A stretch of 64,000 bases of DNA from JAQVEM01 sp964595565 (GTDB lineage Bacteria > Actinomycetota > Humimicrobiia > Humimicrobiales > Humimicrobiaceae), in assembly GCA_964595565.1 (NCBI GenBank), contig CAZQQX010000001.1:1-64000 (forward strand), in the 5' to 3' direction. A program made the position numbers and the translations under genes. Under the pieces are notes generated by a model. It made no database searches, was not told where the DNA came from, and saw nothing but the letters and a program-made list of their open reading frames with translations. Of this stretch, positions 8,390 to 17,798 are shown piece after piece (within the stretch, counting starts at the first letter, position 1; each line of letters starts with the position of its first letter).

Positions 8390-10600
8390 ATGGGCTTAAA
8401 AGTAAATAGCAAATCAAAAAATATAAATACGGACCTCATATATAAGAAATTAATAAACAGGATAAAATCTTATAATCCTGATGTGGATGAGGAGCTGCTG
8501 AATAAGGCCTACCAGACGTCAAAGAAATATCATAAGAACCAGTACAGGAAATCAGGTGAACCTTACATAGTTCATCCGCTTGAGGTTGCGGGAATACTTG
8601 CTGATATTGAACTGGACCAGGTTTCTATTGTTTCAGCAATTTTACACGATGTTATAGAGGATACGGATTACAGCCTGGAAATGGCCAGAAAGGAATTTGG
8701 ACAGAAAATTGCCAATATCATAAACGGGGTAACAAAATTAGATAAAATTGTTTTTGACAGCAAGGAAGAACAGCAGGTAAACAATATAAGAAAAATGATA
8801 ATTGCTATGTCTGAAGATGTCAGGATAATACTTGTAAAGCTTGCCGACCGCCTTCACAATATGAGAACACTGCATTTTCTGGATGAAGAGAAGAGAAAGA
8901 AAAATTCTATAGAAACCCTTGAAGTCTATGCTCCTATCGCTCACAGGCTTGGTATTTACCAGATAAAATCAGAGCTGGAGGATTTGAGTTTTGAATATCT
9001 TTATCCAAGGGAATATTTAAAAATAAAAAATATGTTTGATGAAAAGCTGGAAGAGAGAAAGCTGCTTATAAAAGAGGCCATAAAGATAGTAAATAAAAAG
9101 TTAAAAGAGGTAAATATCTCTGTGGACATAAGCGGAAGAATAAAAACTTATTACAGCGTATATAATAAAATTACCAGGCAGAATAGAAAGTTTGAAGATA
9201 TATACGATATAATAGCAATAAGGATTATAGTTAATGATGTAAAGAGCTGCTATGCAGTGCTGGGAATAATACACTCATTGTGGAAACCGGTTCCGGGAAG
9301 GTTCAAAGATTTTATCGCAAATCCCAAGTTTAACATGTACCAATCTCTTCATACCACAGTCATGGGTTTAAAGGGTAAACCTATTGAGATACAGATAAGA
9401 ACTTTTGAAATGCATAAATTTGCAGAGTATGGTATTGCGGCCCATTATAAGTATAAGGAAGGCAATATAAAAAAGTTGAGCGATTTTGATAAAAGGGTTG
9501 CATGGATAAGGCAACTGCTGGACTGGCAGAAAGAGCTGAAGGACCCCCGTGACTATATGGAGTCTCTGAAACTTGATTTATTTGAAGAAGAAGTTTTTGT
9601 GTTTACCCCTAAGGGAAAAGTTATAAATCTACCGAGGGGAGCCACTACTATAGACTTTGCCTATCAGATACATACCGATATCGGGCATAATATCATAGGT
9701 GCAAAGATAAATGGCAGGATGGTTCCCATAGAAACCATTCTTGAGAATGGTGATATAGTGGAAATAATTGTATCAAGAAATAAGAAAGGTCCCAGCAGGG
9801 ACTGGCTTAATATAGTAAAAACTTCCCGGGCGCGAAATAAAATAAAACAATGGTTCAGCAAAGAGCAAAGACAGGAAACATATAATGCAGGCAGAGATAT
9901 AATGTTGAAGGTTTTAAGGAAGAACAGCCTTTCTTTCAAGAGTGTCCCCATGGAAGTTTTTGATGAAGTTGCGGGGGAAATGAACTTCGAAAAGGTGGAC
10001 AGTCTTTTCAGGAACATTGGTTCACGCAGAGTGTCGGCACATCAGGTTTTTACCAGAATAGTAAAGAAACTGAATCAGAAAGAAACAGAGAAAGAATTAA
10101 CCATTGAAGACATTCACAGGAAAGAACTGCAGGGAAAGGAAAGTACAGGGATAAGGGTCAGGGGAATGGAAAAAGTACTGGTGACCATAGCAAAATGCTG
10201 TAATCCTGTGCCGGGAGATAAGATAGTAGGATACATAACAAGAGGAAAGGGTATCTCTGTCCACAGGGCTGACTGCACAAATATAAGCACCCTGATGAAT
10301 ATCGAAAAGCAAAGATTTATAGAAGTTGAATGGGATAAGAAAGCTCCATATAAATTTAATTCCGAAATACAGATTGAAGCGCTTGACAGGACTAAATTGC
10401 TTCGTGACATAACAAATGTTATTAGTGAATATGATTTAAATATAGTAAGTGCCAACACTCTGAGGGTTAATAAAAGCGGACATATCAAATTCAGGTTTTT
10501 AATAGAGATTAATAATAAATATATATTAAAAGATGTTATTAATAACCTGAAACAGGTAGATTCAGTTTATGACGCTTACAGGGTTTTGCCCAGAAAGTAG
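8390..10600 (+). CDS. relA: Bifunctional (p)ppGpp synthetase/hydrolase
   Basis: A long RelA/SpoT homologue that makes and degrades the stringent-response alarmone. In order it has the HD hydrolase domain (HPLEVAGIL, then ILHDVIEDT with the catalytic HD), the synthetase domain with YYSVYNKI, NPKFNMYQSLHTTV and IEIQIRTFEMH, a TGS domain (VFVFTPKGKVINLPRGATTIDFA, split by me here at residue about 410), a helical/zinc-type region with CCNPVPGD, and a C-terminal ACT domain. Both catalytic centres look intact, as in Gram-positive Rel. ATG 8390 and GTG 8384 are both possible starts. Confidence 0.95.
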   Translation: MGLKVNSKSKNINTDLIYKKLINRIKSYNPDVDEELLNKAYQTSKKYHKNQYRKSGEPYIVHPLEVAGILADIELDQVSIVSAILHDVIEDTDYSLEMARKEFGQKIANIINGVTKLDKIVFDSKEEQQVNNIRKMIIAMSEDVRIILVKLADRLHNMRTLHFLDEEKRKKNSIETLEVYAPIAHRLGIYQIKSELEDLSFEYLYPREYLKIKNMFDEKLEERKLLIKEAIKIVNKKLKEVNISVDISGRIKTYYSVYNKITRQNRKFEDIYDIIAIRIIVNDVKSCYAVLGIIHSLWKPVPGRFKDFIANPKFNMYQSLHTTVMGLKGKPIEIQIRTFEMHKFAEYGIAAHYKYKEGNIKKLSDFDKRVAWIRQLLDWQKELKDPRDYMESLKLDLFEEEVFVFTPKGKVINLPRGATTIDFAYQIHTDIGHNIIGAKINGRMVPIETILENGDIVEIIVSRNKKGPSRDWLNIVKTSRARNKIKQWFSKEQRQETYNAGRDIMLKVLRKNSLSFKSVPMEVFDEVAGEMNFEKVDSLFRNIGSRRVSAHQVFTRIVKKLNQKETEKELTIEDIHRKELQGKESTGIRVRGMEKVLVTIAKCCNPVPGDKIVGYITRGKGISVHRADCTNISTLMNIEKQRFIEVEWDKKAPYKFNSEIQIEALDRTKLLRDITNVISEYDLNIVSANTLRVNKSGHIKFRFLIEINNKYILKDVINNLKQVDSVYDAYRVLPRK

Positions 10601-10609
10601 AAAGTTGCA

Positions 10610-11245
10610 TTGATTTTAAAAAGATTGGAGTTAGGGGTTTTAAAAGCTAACTGTTATATTTTATCACTGGATTCTGCAAATGTGATAGTAGACCCGGGCG
10701 GAGATTTTGAAACTATAAAAAAAAATCTTAACTATTACAATATAAAACCTGATTTTATATTAAATACCCACGGTCATTGCGATCATATTGGAGCCGTTGA
10801 TGATATAATTGGATATTACAATATTCCTTTTTACATACATGAGTTTGAGGAACAAATTATAACAGACCCCGGGAAGAATCTTTCTTCATTTTTTGGAAGA
10901 AATGAATTATCATTAAAAACTTATGATTTAATAAAAGATTCGGATTATAAGTATTTTAAGAATCTGGGTATTGAAATTATAAATGTCCCGGGTCATACGC
11001 CCGGAAGTGTAATGTTTAAAATAGATAATTTTCTTTTAACCGGAGATTTAATTTTTAGAGGCGCAGTGGGAAGGATAGATTTACCGGGAGGAGATATACG
11101 GCAGATAAGAGATTCACTAAGAAAATTAAAAAAAATGGACGGGAGTCTGACAATATATCCGGGTCATGGCGAAGAAAGTACTATTGAATACGAAATAAAA
11201 ACAAATTATTATCTTAAGGATAAGTTTTTAGGTGAAAAAAATTAA
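10610..11245 (+). CDS. Metallo-beta-lactamase-fold hydrolase (glyoxalase II-like)
   Basis: A 211-residue hydrolase with the dizinc motif THGHCDHIG, a following VPGHTPGSV histidine, GDLIFRGAVGR aspartate and YPGHGEES histidine. These mark the hydroxyacylglutathione-hydrolase-like branch; the true substrate is unknown. It starts at TTG 10610, 9 bases after relA. The relA, metallo-hydrolase, hisS order is conserved in actinobacteria and many Firmicutes, as far as I recall. Confidence 0.85.
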   Translation: MILKRLELGVLKANCYILSLDSANVIVDPGGDFETIKKNLNYYNIKPDFILNTHGHCDHIGAVDDIIGYYNIPFYIHEFEEQIITDPGKNLSSFFGRNELSLKTYDLIKDSDYKYFKNLGIEIINVPGHTPGSVMFKIDNFLLTGDLIFRGAVGRIDLPGGDIRQIRDSLRKLKKMDGSLTIYPGHGEESTIEYEIKTNYYLKDKFLGEKN

Positions 11246-11276
11246 AAATGAAATATTATTAAAAAGGTGATTTATT

Positions 11277-12548
11277 TTGAAAATAAATTCTCCAAGAGGA
11301 ACGGCAGATTTATATGGTGAGGATATAGATTACAGAAACTTTGTTATAGATACTGCCCGCCGGGTATTTAAGGTTTTTAACTATAAAGAAATAATAACTC
11401 CTGCTTTTGAATATACCTGGGTATTCAGTAGAAGCATAGGAGAAGTTACCGACATTGTTCAGAAGGAAATGTATACGTTCCAGGATAAGAAGGGAAGGTC
11501 ACTGACTCTGAGACCTGAAGGGACGGCATCTATAGCCAGAGCTGTAATAGAAAATAAAATGTTATTTGAAAATCTTCCGTTAAAGGTCTTTTATATAGGT
11601 AATATGTTCAGGTATGAAAGGCCCCAGAAGGGCAGAATGAGAGAATTCTGGCAGCTGGGAGTAGAATCTATTGGAACCGATGACCCGCTTATAGATGCAG
11701 AGGTTATATGGATTTTGAATTCTTTTTTTGAGAAACTGGGATTTAAGAAGCTGGTACTCAAAATAAATAGTATAGGATGCAGTGAATGCAGGGAAAAATT
11801 TCTTTTTGAGTTCAGAAAATATCTGAAGCCGGAGGTAGGTAAACTGTGCGCTGACTGTCAGAAGAGGTTTGGAAAGAATGCCCTCAGGATATTTGATTGT
11901 AAGAAAAGTGGCTGCAGGAGCGTATTAAAGAAAGCACCTTCAATTTTTTCTTATTTATGTCCTGGATGCAGGAAGAATTTTGAGGAGGTTTTAAAATATC
12001 TGGAAGCTCTTGATATAAATTACAGGATTGACCAGAGCCTTGTCCGGGGTTTTGACTATTACACAAGAACAATTTTTGAAATAATATCAGAGGACCTCAA
12101 GAGTGCCCAGAATGCCCTGGGCGGTGGAGGAAGATATGATAATCTACTGAAACAGCTGGGTGGGCCGGATTTACCGGCAACAGGGTTTGCAGTTGGAATT
12201 GACCGGACAATTATGCTGATGAAACAGCTAAATTTAAAGATTAAGAAAAATGAAGAAAAGGCAAGAATTTATTTAATAGCCATGGATAAGAATTGCAAAC
12301 TTTATTCTTTAGATATTTTAAGGTATCTGAGGGAAGAGAAATTTCTATGCGATATAAATTTTAATAAACGAAGTTTGAAGAAAGAGATAAAATGGGCTGG
12401 CGAGAATGATTATGATTTTATTCTCATAATTGGAGAAGATGAAATTAAAAACGGCTCTATTACTATAAAAGATATTAAAAAATACAGGCAATACCAGGTT
12501 AACTGGGAGAATGAAAAGGAAAAAATAAAAAAGATTATAGGAGCTTGA
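11277..12548 (+). CDS. hisS: Histidyl-tRNA synthetase
   Basis: Class II aminoacyl-tRNA synthetase charging tRNA-His. The N-terminus SPRGTADLYG, motif 2 FRYERPQKGRMREFWQLG, the histidine-binding LVRGFDYYTRTIFE and motif 3 ATGFAVGIDR are all present, followed by a C-terminal anticodon-binding domain. Its length of 423 residues is normal. Translation starts at TTG 11277 behind AAGGTGA. A cysteine-rich stretch near residues 160-230 (GCSECR, CADCQ, CPGC) looks like a zinc-ribbon-like insertion found in some family members. Confidence 0.95.
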   Translation: MKINSPRGTADLYGEDIDYRNFVIDTARRVFKVFNYKEIITPAFEYTWVFSRSIGEVTDIVQKEMYTFQDKKGRSLTLRPEGTASIARAVIENKMLFENLPLKVFYIGNMFRYERPQKGRMREFWQLGVESIGTDDPLIDAEVIWILNSFFEKLGFKKLVLKINSIGCSECREKFLFEFRKYLKPEVGKLCADCQKRFGKNALRIFDCKKSGCRSVLKKAPSIFSYLCPGCRKNFEEVLKYLEALDINYRIDQSLVRGFDYYTRTIFEIISEDLKSAQNALGGGGRYDNLLKQLGGPDLPATGFAVGIDRTIMLMKQLNLKIKKNEEKARIYLIAMDKNCKLYSLDILRYLREEKFLCDINFNKRSLKKEIKWAGENDYDFILIIGEDEIKNGSITIKDIKKYRQYQVNWENEKEKIKKIIGA

Positions 12549-12550
12549 TT

Positions 12551-14347
12551 ATGGTTAATTCTGTATTCAGTACAGGCATGAGAACAGACCTGTGCGGAGA
12601 AATAGATAAAGAGTATGAAGGTGGAAAAGTTACTTTAAGCGGCTGGGTTAATAAAAGAAGGGACCACGGAAAGTTAATATTTGTAGACTTAAGAGATTTT
12701 TCAGGAGTGGTTCAGCTGATTTTTGATTCTAAAATAAATAATAATTCTTATTTGATGGCTAGGGAAATAAGGAATGAGTATGTCATTAAAGTAACCGGTA
12801 AAGTTAGAATGAGGTCAAAAGATACGGTTAACATTTCTATATCAACAGGTGAAATAGAAATAGTTGTAGAGGATGTAACTATTTTTAGCAGGTCAAAAAC
12901 ACCTCCCTTTATGATTGAAGATAGGAATAAAGTAGAAGAAAATGTCAGGCTGGAGTACAGATATATTGATTTAAGAGCAAAAAAAATGCAGGAGAATATA
13001 AGACTGAGGCACAAAATAACTGCTGCTACACGTGATTATTTTAATTCCAGGGGATTTTTGGAAATAGAAACCCCTGTACTGGGAAAAAGCACTCCTGAAG
13101 GAGCGCGGGATTTTCTGGTACCTTCGAGATTGAATCCCGGCAAGTTTTATGCTTTACCCCAGTCCCCGCAGCTATTTAAACAGATACTTATGTTTTCTGG
13201 TTTTGACAGGTGTTACCAGATTGCAAGATGTTTCAGGGATGAAGATTTAAGGGCGGACAGGCAGCCTGAATTCACGCAGATAGATTTAGAGATGACTTTT
13301 GTAGAGGTGGAAGACGTAATAAGGATGATAGAAGGTTTATTTAATTATTTATTCAAAACGGTATTTGGAAAAGAAATAGAACCTTATTTTAAAAGAATAA
13401 CATGGAAAAATAGTATGGAAATTTATGGGACAGATAAGCCCGATTTAAGATTTGGCCTTAATATAAAAGATATCTCAGAAATATTTAAAAAAAGTGGCCT
13501 GAAGATTTTCAGTAAAACGTTAAAAAATAATGACGGCTTCATAAAAGGTATAGTAATTGATGACTGTTCTGCTCTTACCAGAAAGGATATTGATGATATT
13601 GTAGAGATGGCAAAAAAGAGCGGGGCAGGAGGGCTGATATGGATTAAAATTGGCAAAAATCTGGATTTCCAGTCACCGATAGCAAAGTTTCTTTCTGAAA
13701 AAGAAAAAAAAGATTTAATTAAAACTTTAAGCTTAAAGGAAAATAATCTACTACTGATAGTCGCTGATAAATACATGGTTACATGCAGGAGTCTCGGTAT
13801 TATAAGAAATCATGTTGCACATAAGCTAAAATTAGTGGATGAAGACAGGTTCAATTTTATATGGGTTTATGACTTTCCACTATTTGAATGGGACGATAGA
13901 GAGAATAGGATAAGTCCCGTTCATCATCCATTTACAAAACCCGATGATAATACAGCAGGTTATCTTGATAAAGACCCTTTAAAAGTGAAATCGGAAGCCT
14001 ATGATATCGTATTAAACGGGGAAGAAATAGGAGGGGGCTCTATAAGAATAAATGATACGAATTTACAGAAAAAGATTTTTAAAATACTTCAGATAGATGA
14101 AAACAGAGTGGAGGAGAATTTCGGGTTTTTTGTCAGGGCAATGGAACACGGTATTCCGCCACATGGAGGTATTGCCCTGGGAATGGACAGGCTGGTTATG
14201 CTTTTGGGAAAACTTGACAGCATCAGGGAGGTTATAGCGTTTCCCAAGACGCAGTCAGCAGTATGCATGCTTACAGGTTCACCTTCTGTTGTCAGCGAGG
14301 AACAGCTAAGAGAAGTTCATATTAACATTATGGAGGAAGAAAAATAA
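12551..14347 (+). CDS. aspS: Aspartyl-tRNA synthetase
   Basis: Class II synthetase of the bacterial type: an N-terminal OB anticodon-binding domain (LSGWVNKRRDHGKLIFVDLRD), catalytic motifs with FLEIETPVLGKSTPEGARDFLVP and FRDEDLRADRQPEFTQID, the GAD insertion domain (about residues 290-420), and motif 3 GIALGMDRLVMLL. I chose ATG 12551 because AGGAG at 12539-12543 is well spaced for it; the TTG at 12545 is also in frame. The hisS stop at 12546-12548 lies immediately before it. Confidence 0.95.
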   Translation: MVNSVFSTGMRTDLCGEIDKEYEGGKVTLSGWVNKRRDHGKLIFVDLRDFSGVVQLIFDSKINNNSYLMAREIRNEYVIKVTGKVRMRSKDTVNISISTGEIEIVVEDVTIFSRSKTPPFMIEDRNKVEENVRLEYRYIDLRAKKMQENIRLRHKITAATRDYFNSRGFLEIETPVLGKSTPEGARDFLVPSRLNPGKFYALPQSPQLFKQILMFSGFDRCYQIARCFRDEDLRADRQPEFTQIDLEMTFVEVEDVIRMIEGLFNYLFKTVFGKEIEPYFKRITWKNSMEIYGTDKPDLRFGLNIKDISEIFKKSGLKIFSKTLKNNDGFIKGIVIDDCSALTRKDIDDIVEMAKKSGAGGLIWIKIGKNLDFQSPIAKFLSEKEKKDLIKTLSLKENNLLLIVADKYMVTCRSLGIIRNHVAHKLKLVDEDRFNFIWVYDFPLFEWDDRENRISPVHHPFTKPDDNTAGYLDKDPLKVKSEAYDIVLNGEEIGGGSIRINDTNLQKKIFKILQIDENRVEENFGFFVRAMEHGIPPHGGIALGMDRLVMLLGKLDSIREVIAFPKTQSAVCMLTGSPSVVSEEQLREVHINIMEEEK

Positions 14348-14417
14348 AGAAAATAAGTATAGCTGTAGTGTTAATTTGTGATTTATTGAATAAACTTTTT
14401 AATTATGATAACATCAT

Positions 14418-14610
14418 GCCGGGTACTCTGTTTATTTCGTAACTAAAGTTTAATTTTTGTGCCAACAAATTTACATTGGAAGCCCGGGCTTTGATTGTAG
14501 CATAAATGCCCGCTTTAAGCGGGACTTATAAAACAGTCAGGAGGGCATCCACCTGCAGAGCGCAGGGCGCAAAAAACTTCCTGTAGTTACGAGTAAATGG
14601 AGTATCCGTT
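14418..14610 (+). ncRNA. ssrS: 6S RNA
   Basis: 6S RNA binds the housekeeping RNA polymerase and represses it in stationary phase. The ends of this ~190-nt region form a long closing stem: 14420-14444 pairs almost fully with 14585-14608. Inside lie a GCCC/GGGC helix (14482-14485 with 14543-14546), a terminal CCCGC-tttaa-GCGGG hairpin (14509-14523), and the hallmark 3' bubble hairpin ATCCACCTG...CAGGG (CCTG 14552-14555 with CAGG 14563-14566), which closely parallels the ATTCACCTTG...CAAGGG segment of the E. coli RNA. A TATGAT at 14404-14409 is a possible -10 box. The position between aspS and alaS matches one Bacillus 6S gene. A covariance-model search was not possible here. Confidence 0.8.
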
Positions 14611-14655
14611 TTGTTTAAAATATTGATAGTTTCTGAGTTTTAAAATTTAATTCTT

Positions 14656-17340
14656 ATGGATGTAAGAGAAACTTTTATAGAATATTTTGAAAAAAAAGGC
14701 CATATGGTATTAGCATCCTCGGGCCTTATACCGCATAACGACAGGAGTGTACTCCTGACTACGGCAGGGATGCAGCAGTTTAAACCATACTTTCTTGGTA
14801 TAAAAAACCCACCTTCAAAAAGAATTACCACAGTTCAGAAATGTTTCAGAACCAGTGATATAGACAGTGTTGGTTACACAGATAAACATCTTACTTTTTT
14901 TGAAATGCTGGGTAATTTTTCTTTTGGTGATTATTTTAAAAAGGAAGCGATAAATTATTCTCTTGATTTTCTTTTAAATGAATTAAAAATTCCTGCAGAC
15001 AGGTTAAAAGTAGCAGTTTTTAAGGGGAACAAAGATATACCTGCTGATTTAGAATCGGTTAAATACTGGAAAGAGTCCGGAATAACCGGTGATAAAATAT
15101 ACAGGTTCGGTAAGGATGACAACTTCTGGGGTCCTGCAGGAGATACCGGACCCTGTGGTCCCTGTTCAGAGATATATTATGATTTCGGGGAGGAATATGG
15201 CTGTGGTAAAAAAACCTGCAGTCCTAAATGTGACTGTAATAGATTTCTTGAAATCTGGAATCTTGTTTTTACACAGTATAATTATGACGGTAAAAATTAT
15301 AAAGAGCTCCCGCAAAAAAATATAGATACCGGCATGGGACTGGAAAGAATTATGGCTGTTCTTGAGGGAGTTCCTTCTGTTTTTAAAACATCTTTATTTG
15401 TAGAAATAATAAGAAAAATAGAAGAATTATCTGATAAAAACAGCAGGGTAAACAAACCGGAATTTGATAGAAGCCTGAGAATAATAGCGGATCACATAAG
15501 GGCCATATATTTCTTAATTTCTGATGGAGTGGTACCTTCAAATGAGAAGAGAGGCTATATTCTGAGGAGGATAATAAGAAGATGTATCAGGTTCGGCAGA
15601 TTGATAGGAATAAATGATTATTTTTTAAATGATATAGGTGAAGTAGTTATAAATAAGTATTCAAAATGGTATCCGGAACTTCTGGAGAAAAAAAATTTTT
15701 CTTTTAAAATGGTAAGTGATGAAGAAAAGAGATTTACAAGAACCTTAAAGGAGGGTAATAAGGTTTTAATCCAGAAAGTTAAGGAAATAAAGAAAGCCAA
15801 AGGAAAATACATCAATCCCGGTGATGCGTTCAGGTTATATGATACATACGGGTTTCCGGTTGAGCTTACAGGAGAAATATTATCTGAGAATAAAATAAAA
15901 ATTGATTTAAATAAATTTAACCGGTATTTAAAAGAGCATACAAAAAAATCAAAGAGTAAGGGTTCGTCCGGCGTTAAATTGAATAAAGACATAGAGCTAT
16001 ATGGCCCTTTAAGTAAAGAGATGAAAGTAGAATTTTTAGGATATAACAGGAGTAACCTCAGTACCGTAATTGAAAAAATAATAAAAACTGACGGTGACGG
16101 CAACAAAAAATTTGCTTCACAGCTAATTGAGGCCGAGGAAGGTGAAATAATTTTAAGGGAGACTCCCTTTTACGGAGAAATGGGGGGGCAGGTCGGTGAT
16201 AGGGGCAGTATAAGAAAAGATAATAATATATTTAAGGTTACAGGCTGTTTTATACCTGTAGAGGGGATTTATACTCATAAAGGTAGTATTAAAAAAGGTA
16301 AATTGAAAGTGGGAGATGGAATAATAGCAGAGGTTGATAGTAAATTCAAAAAAAATGTAAGCAGAAACCATACCGCAACCCATATTCTTCACTGGGCCCT
16401 GAAAAGCATATATGGTAATGAAGTAAAACAGGCCGGTTCTTTTGTTGGAGAAGATAGATTTAGATTTGATTATTCCATCTACAATGCCCCATCAGAAAGC
16501 GATATTAAAAAAATAGAAGCCATGGTAAATGAAAAGATACAGAAAGATGAACCTGTAAGGTGTTATGAGACTACCAGGGAATATGCAGGGGAGATAGGCG
16601 CGATAGCCTTATTTGATGAAAAATATGGAAGGTTTGTAAGGGTGGTTGAAATAAATAATTACAGCAGGGAGCTCTGCGGGGGCATTCATGTAGGAAGGAC
16701 CGGTGAAATCGGTTTATTTAAGATTATTTCTGATTCAGGTACGGGGGCCAATTTAAGAAGAATAGAGGCACTGACCGGCATACACGCTTACAGATATCTT
16801 GAGAAAAAAGACGAGATACTGAATAAAATTTCGGCCGGTCTTGAAGTTAAAGATAGCCGGATACCGGAAGCTATTGAAAAGTTGAAAGATAACATAAAGA
16901 AAAGGGAAAATGAGTTATTATTGCTTAAAATGAAAGTTGCAAAAAGGGAAATAATAAAAAAGTCAGGATTCAAGCCTTCGGATACCGGTTTAAAGATAAT
17001 TGATTATGATTTTTCAGACTCTGATTTATTATACGATATGGAGATAAGTGGTATAGGAAAAGTAGGAGACTGGATCATAGATTATTTCAAGGGATTAAAT
17101 ACTTTTTTAATTTTTGGAAGCAGAGTGGATAATAAATCTGTTTTAATACTAAATTCAACAGCAGATCTGTCAGCCAGAGGAGTAGACTGCGGTAAAATTG
17201 CCGGCGAGATTGGTAAACAGTTGGAAGGTGGCGGAGGAGGAAAGCCTAAGTATGCACAGATGGGTTTTTCCGATAGGAATACAGGAAAAGCCATCAAGCT
17301 GGTAAGGGACAGAGTTCTGGGCATATTAAAAGATAAATAA
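14656..17340 (+). CDS. alaS: Alanyl-tRNA synthetase
   Basis: Charges tRNA-Ala and edits mischarged serine or glycine. The 894-residue protein has the class II catalytic core (LTTAGMQQFKPYFLG, FFEMLGNFSFGDYFK, GDTGPCGPCSEIYYD), the tRNA-binding region, the editing domain with NHTATHILHWAL and the CGGIH metal motif, and a C-terminal DHHA1 domain with GGGGGKPKYAQMG. A cysteine-rich CGKKTCSPKCDC near residue 195 looks like a zinc site seen in a subset of the family. The ATG at 14656 has no strong ribosome site, but the N-terminus aligns well with the family. Confidence 0.95.
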   Translation: MDVRETFIEYFEKKGHMVLASSGLIPHNDRSVLLTTAGMQQFKPYFLGIKNPPSKRITTVQKCFRTSDIDSVGYTDKHLTFFEMLGNFSFGDYFKKEAINYSLDFLLNELKIPADRLKVAVFKGNKDIPADLESVKYWKESGITGDKIYRFGKDDNFWGPAGDTGPCGPCSEIYYDFGEEYGCGKKTCSPKCDCNRFLEIWNLVFTQYNYDGKNYKELPQKNIDTGMGLERIMAVLEGVPSVFKTSLFVEIIRKIEELSDKNSRVNKPEFDRSLRIIADHIRAIYFLISDGVVPSNEKRGYILRRIIRRCIRFGRLIGINDYFLNDIGEVVINKYSKWYPELLEKKNFSFKMVSDEEKRFTRTLKEGNKVLIQKVKEIKKAKGKYINPGDAFRLYDTYGFPVELTGEILSENKIKIDLNKFNRYLKEHTKKSKSKGSSGVKLNKDIELYGPLSKEMKVEFLGYNRSNLSTVIEKIIKTDGDGNKKFASQLIEAEEGEIILRETPFYGEMGGQVGDRGSIRKDNNIFKVTGCFIPVEGIYTHKGSIKKGKLKVGDGIIAEVDSKFKKNVSRNHTATHILHWALKSIYGNEVKQAGSFVGEDRFRFDYSIYNAPSESDIKKIEAMVNEKIQKDEPVRCYETTREYAGEIGAIALFDEKYGRFVRVVEINNYSRELCGGIHVGRTGEIGLFKIISDSGTGANLRRIEALTGIHAYRYLEKKDEILNKISAGLEVKDSRIPEAIEKLKDNIKKRENELLLLKMKVAKREIIKKSGFKPSDTGLKIIDYDFSDSDLLYDMEISGIGKVGDWIIDYFKGLNTFLIFGSRVDNKSVLILNSTADLSARGVDCGKIAGEIGKQLEGGGGGKPKYAQMGFSDRNTGKAIKLVRDRVLGILKDK

Positions 17341-17345
17341 AAAAT

Positions 17346-17744
17346 ATGAGAATCCTTGGACTGGATATTGGAGATAAGAGAATAGGTGTTGCCGTATCAG
17401 ATGAAATGGAGATTCTATCAACACCCCTTGAAGTGATAGAAAATGATGAAAAAATAGAAGAAGAGCTTAAAGAAGTTATAAATAAATACAATATAAAGAA
17501 AATAATTGTGGGGATACCGTATACACTTAAAGGTGAAGTCGGGAGCCAGGCTAAAAAGGTTATTAGTTTTATTGAAAATGTAGTGGTAAAAATGGGAATT
17601 GAAATTGATTATATTGATGAGAGGTACACCACAAAAATACCGTTAAGAAATTTTAATAAATATAATAAAAATAATAAAAAAAAACAGATTGATAAATACT
17701 CGGCGTGTATAATACTTGAGGATTATCTGAGCAGAAATAAATAG
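17346..17744 (+). CDS. ruvX: YqgF-family pre-16S rRNA nuclease
   Basis: An RNase H-fold protein of the YqgF/RuvX family, linked to 16S rRNA 5'-end maturation. The 132 residues contain LGLDIGDKRIGVAVSD with the catalytic aspartate, IVVGIPYTLKGEVG and IDYIDERYTT. It starts 5 bases after alaS and precedes mltG, a pairing seen across Gram-positives. Confidence 0.92.
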   Translation: MRILGLDIGDKRIGVAVSDEMEILSTPLEVIENDEKIEEELKEVINKYNIKKIIVGIPYTLKGEVGSQAKKVISFIENVVVKMGIEIDYIDERYTTKIPLRNFNKYNKNNKKKQIDKYSACIILEDYLSRNK

Positions 17745-17798
17745 GATAACAGGTAAAAAATATTAAGTGCAGTGAATAAAAGTGGGATTAAATAAAAA

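Noticed and set aside
11730..12000. Separate zinc-ribbon gene inside hisS
   Set aside because: The cysteine-rich stretch is in frame with hisS between motifs 2 and 3 and belongs to that protein.
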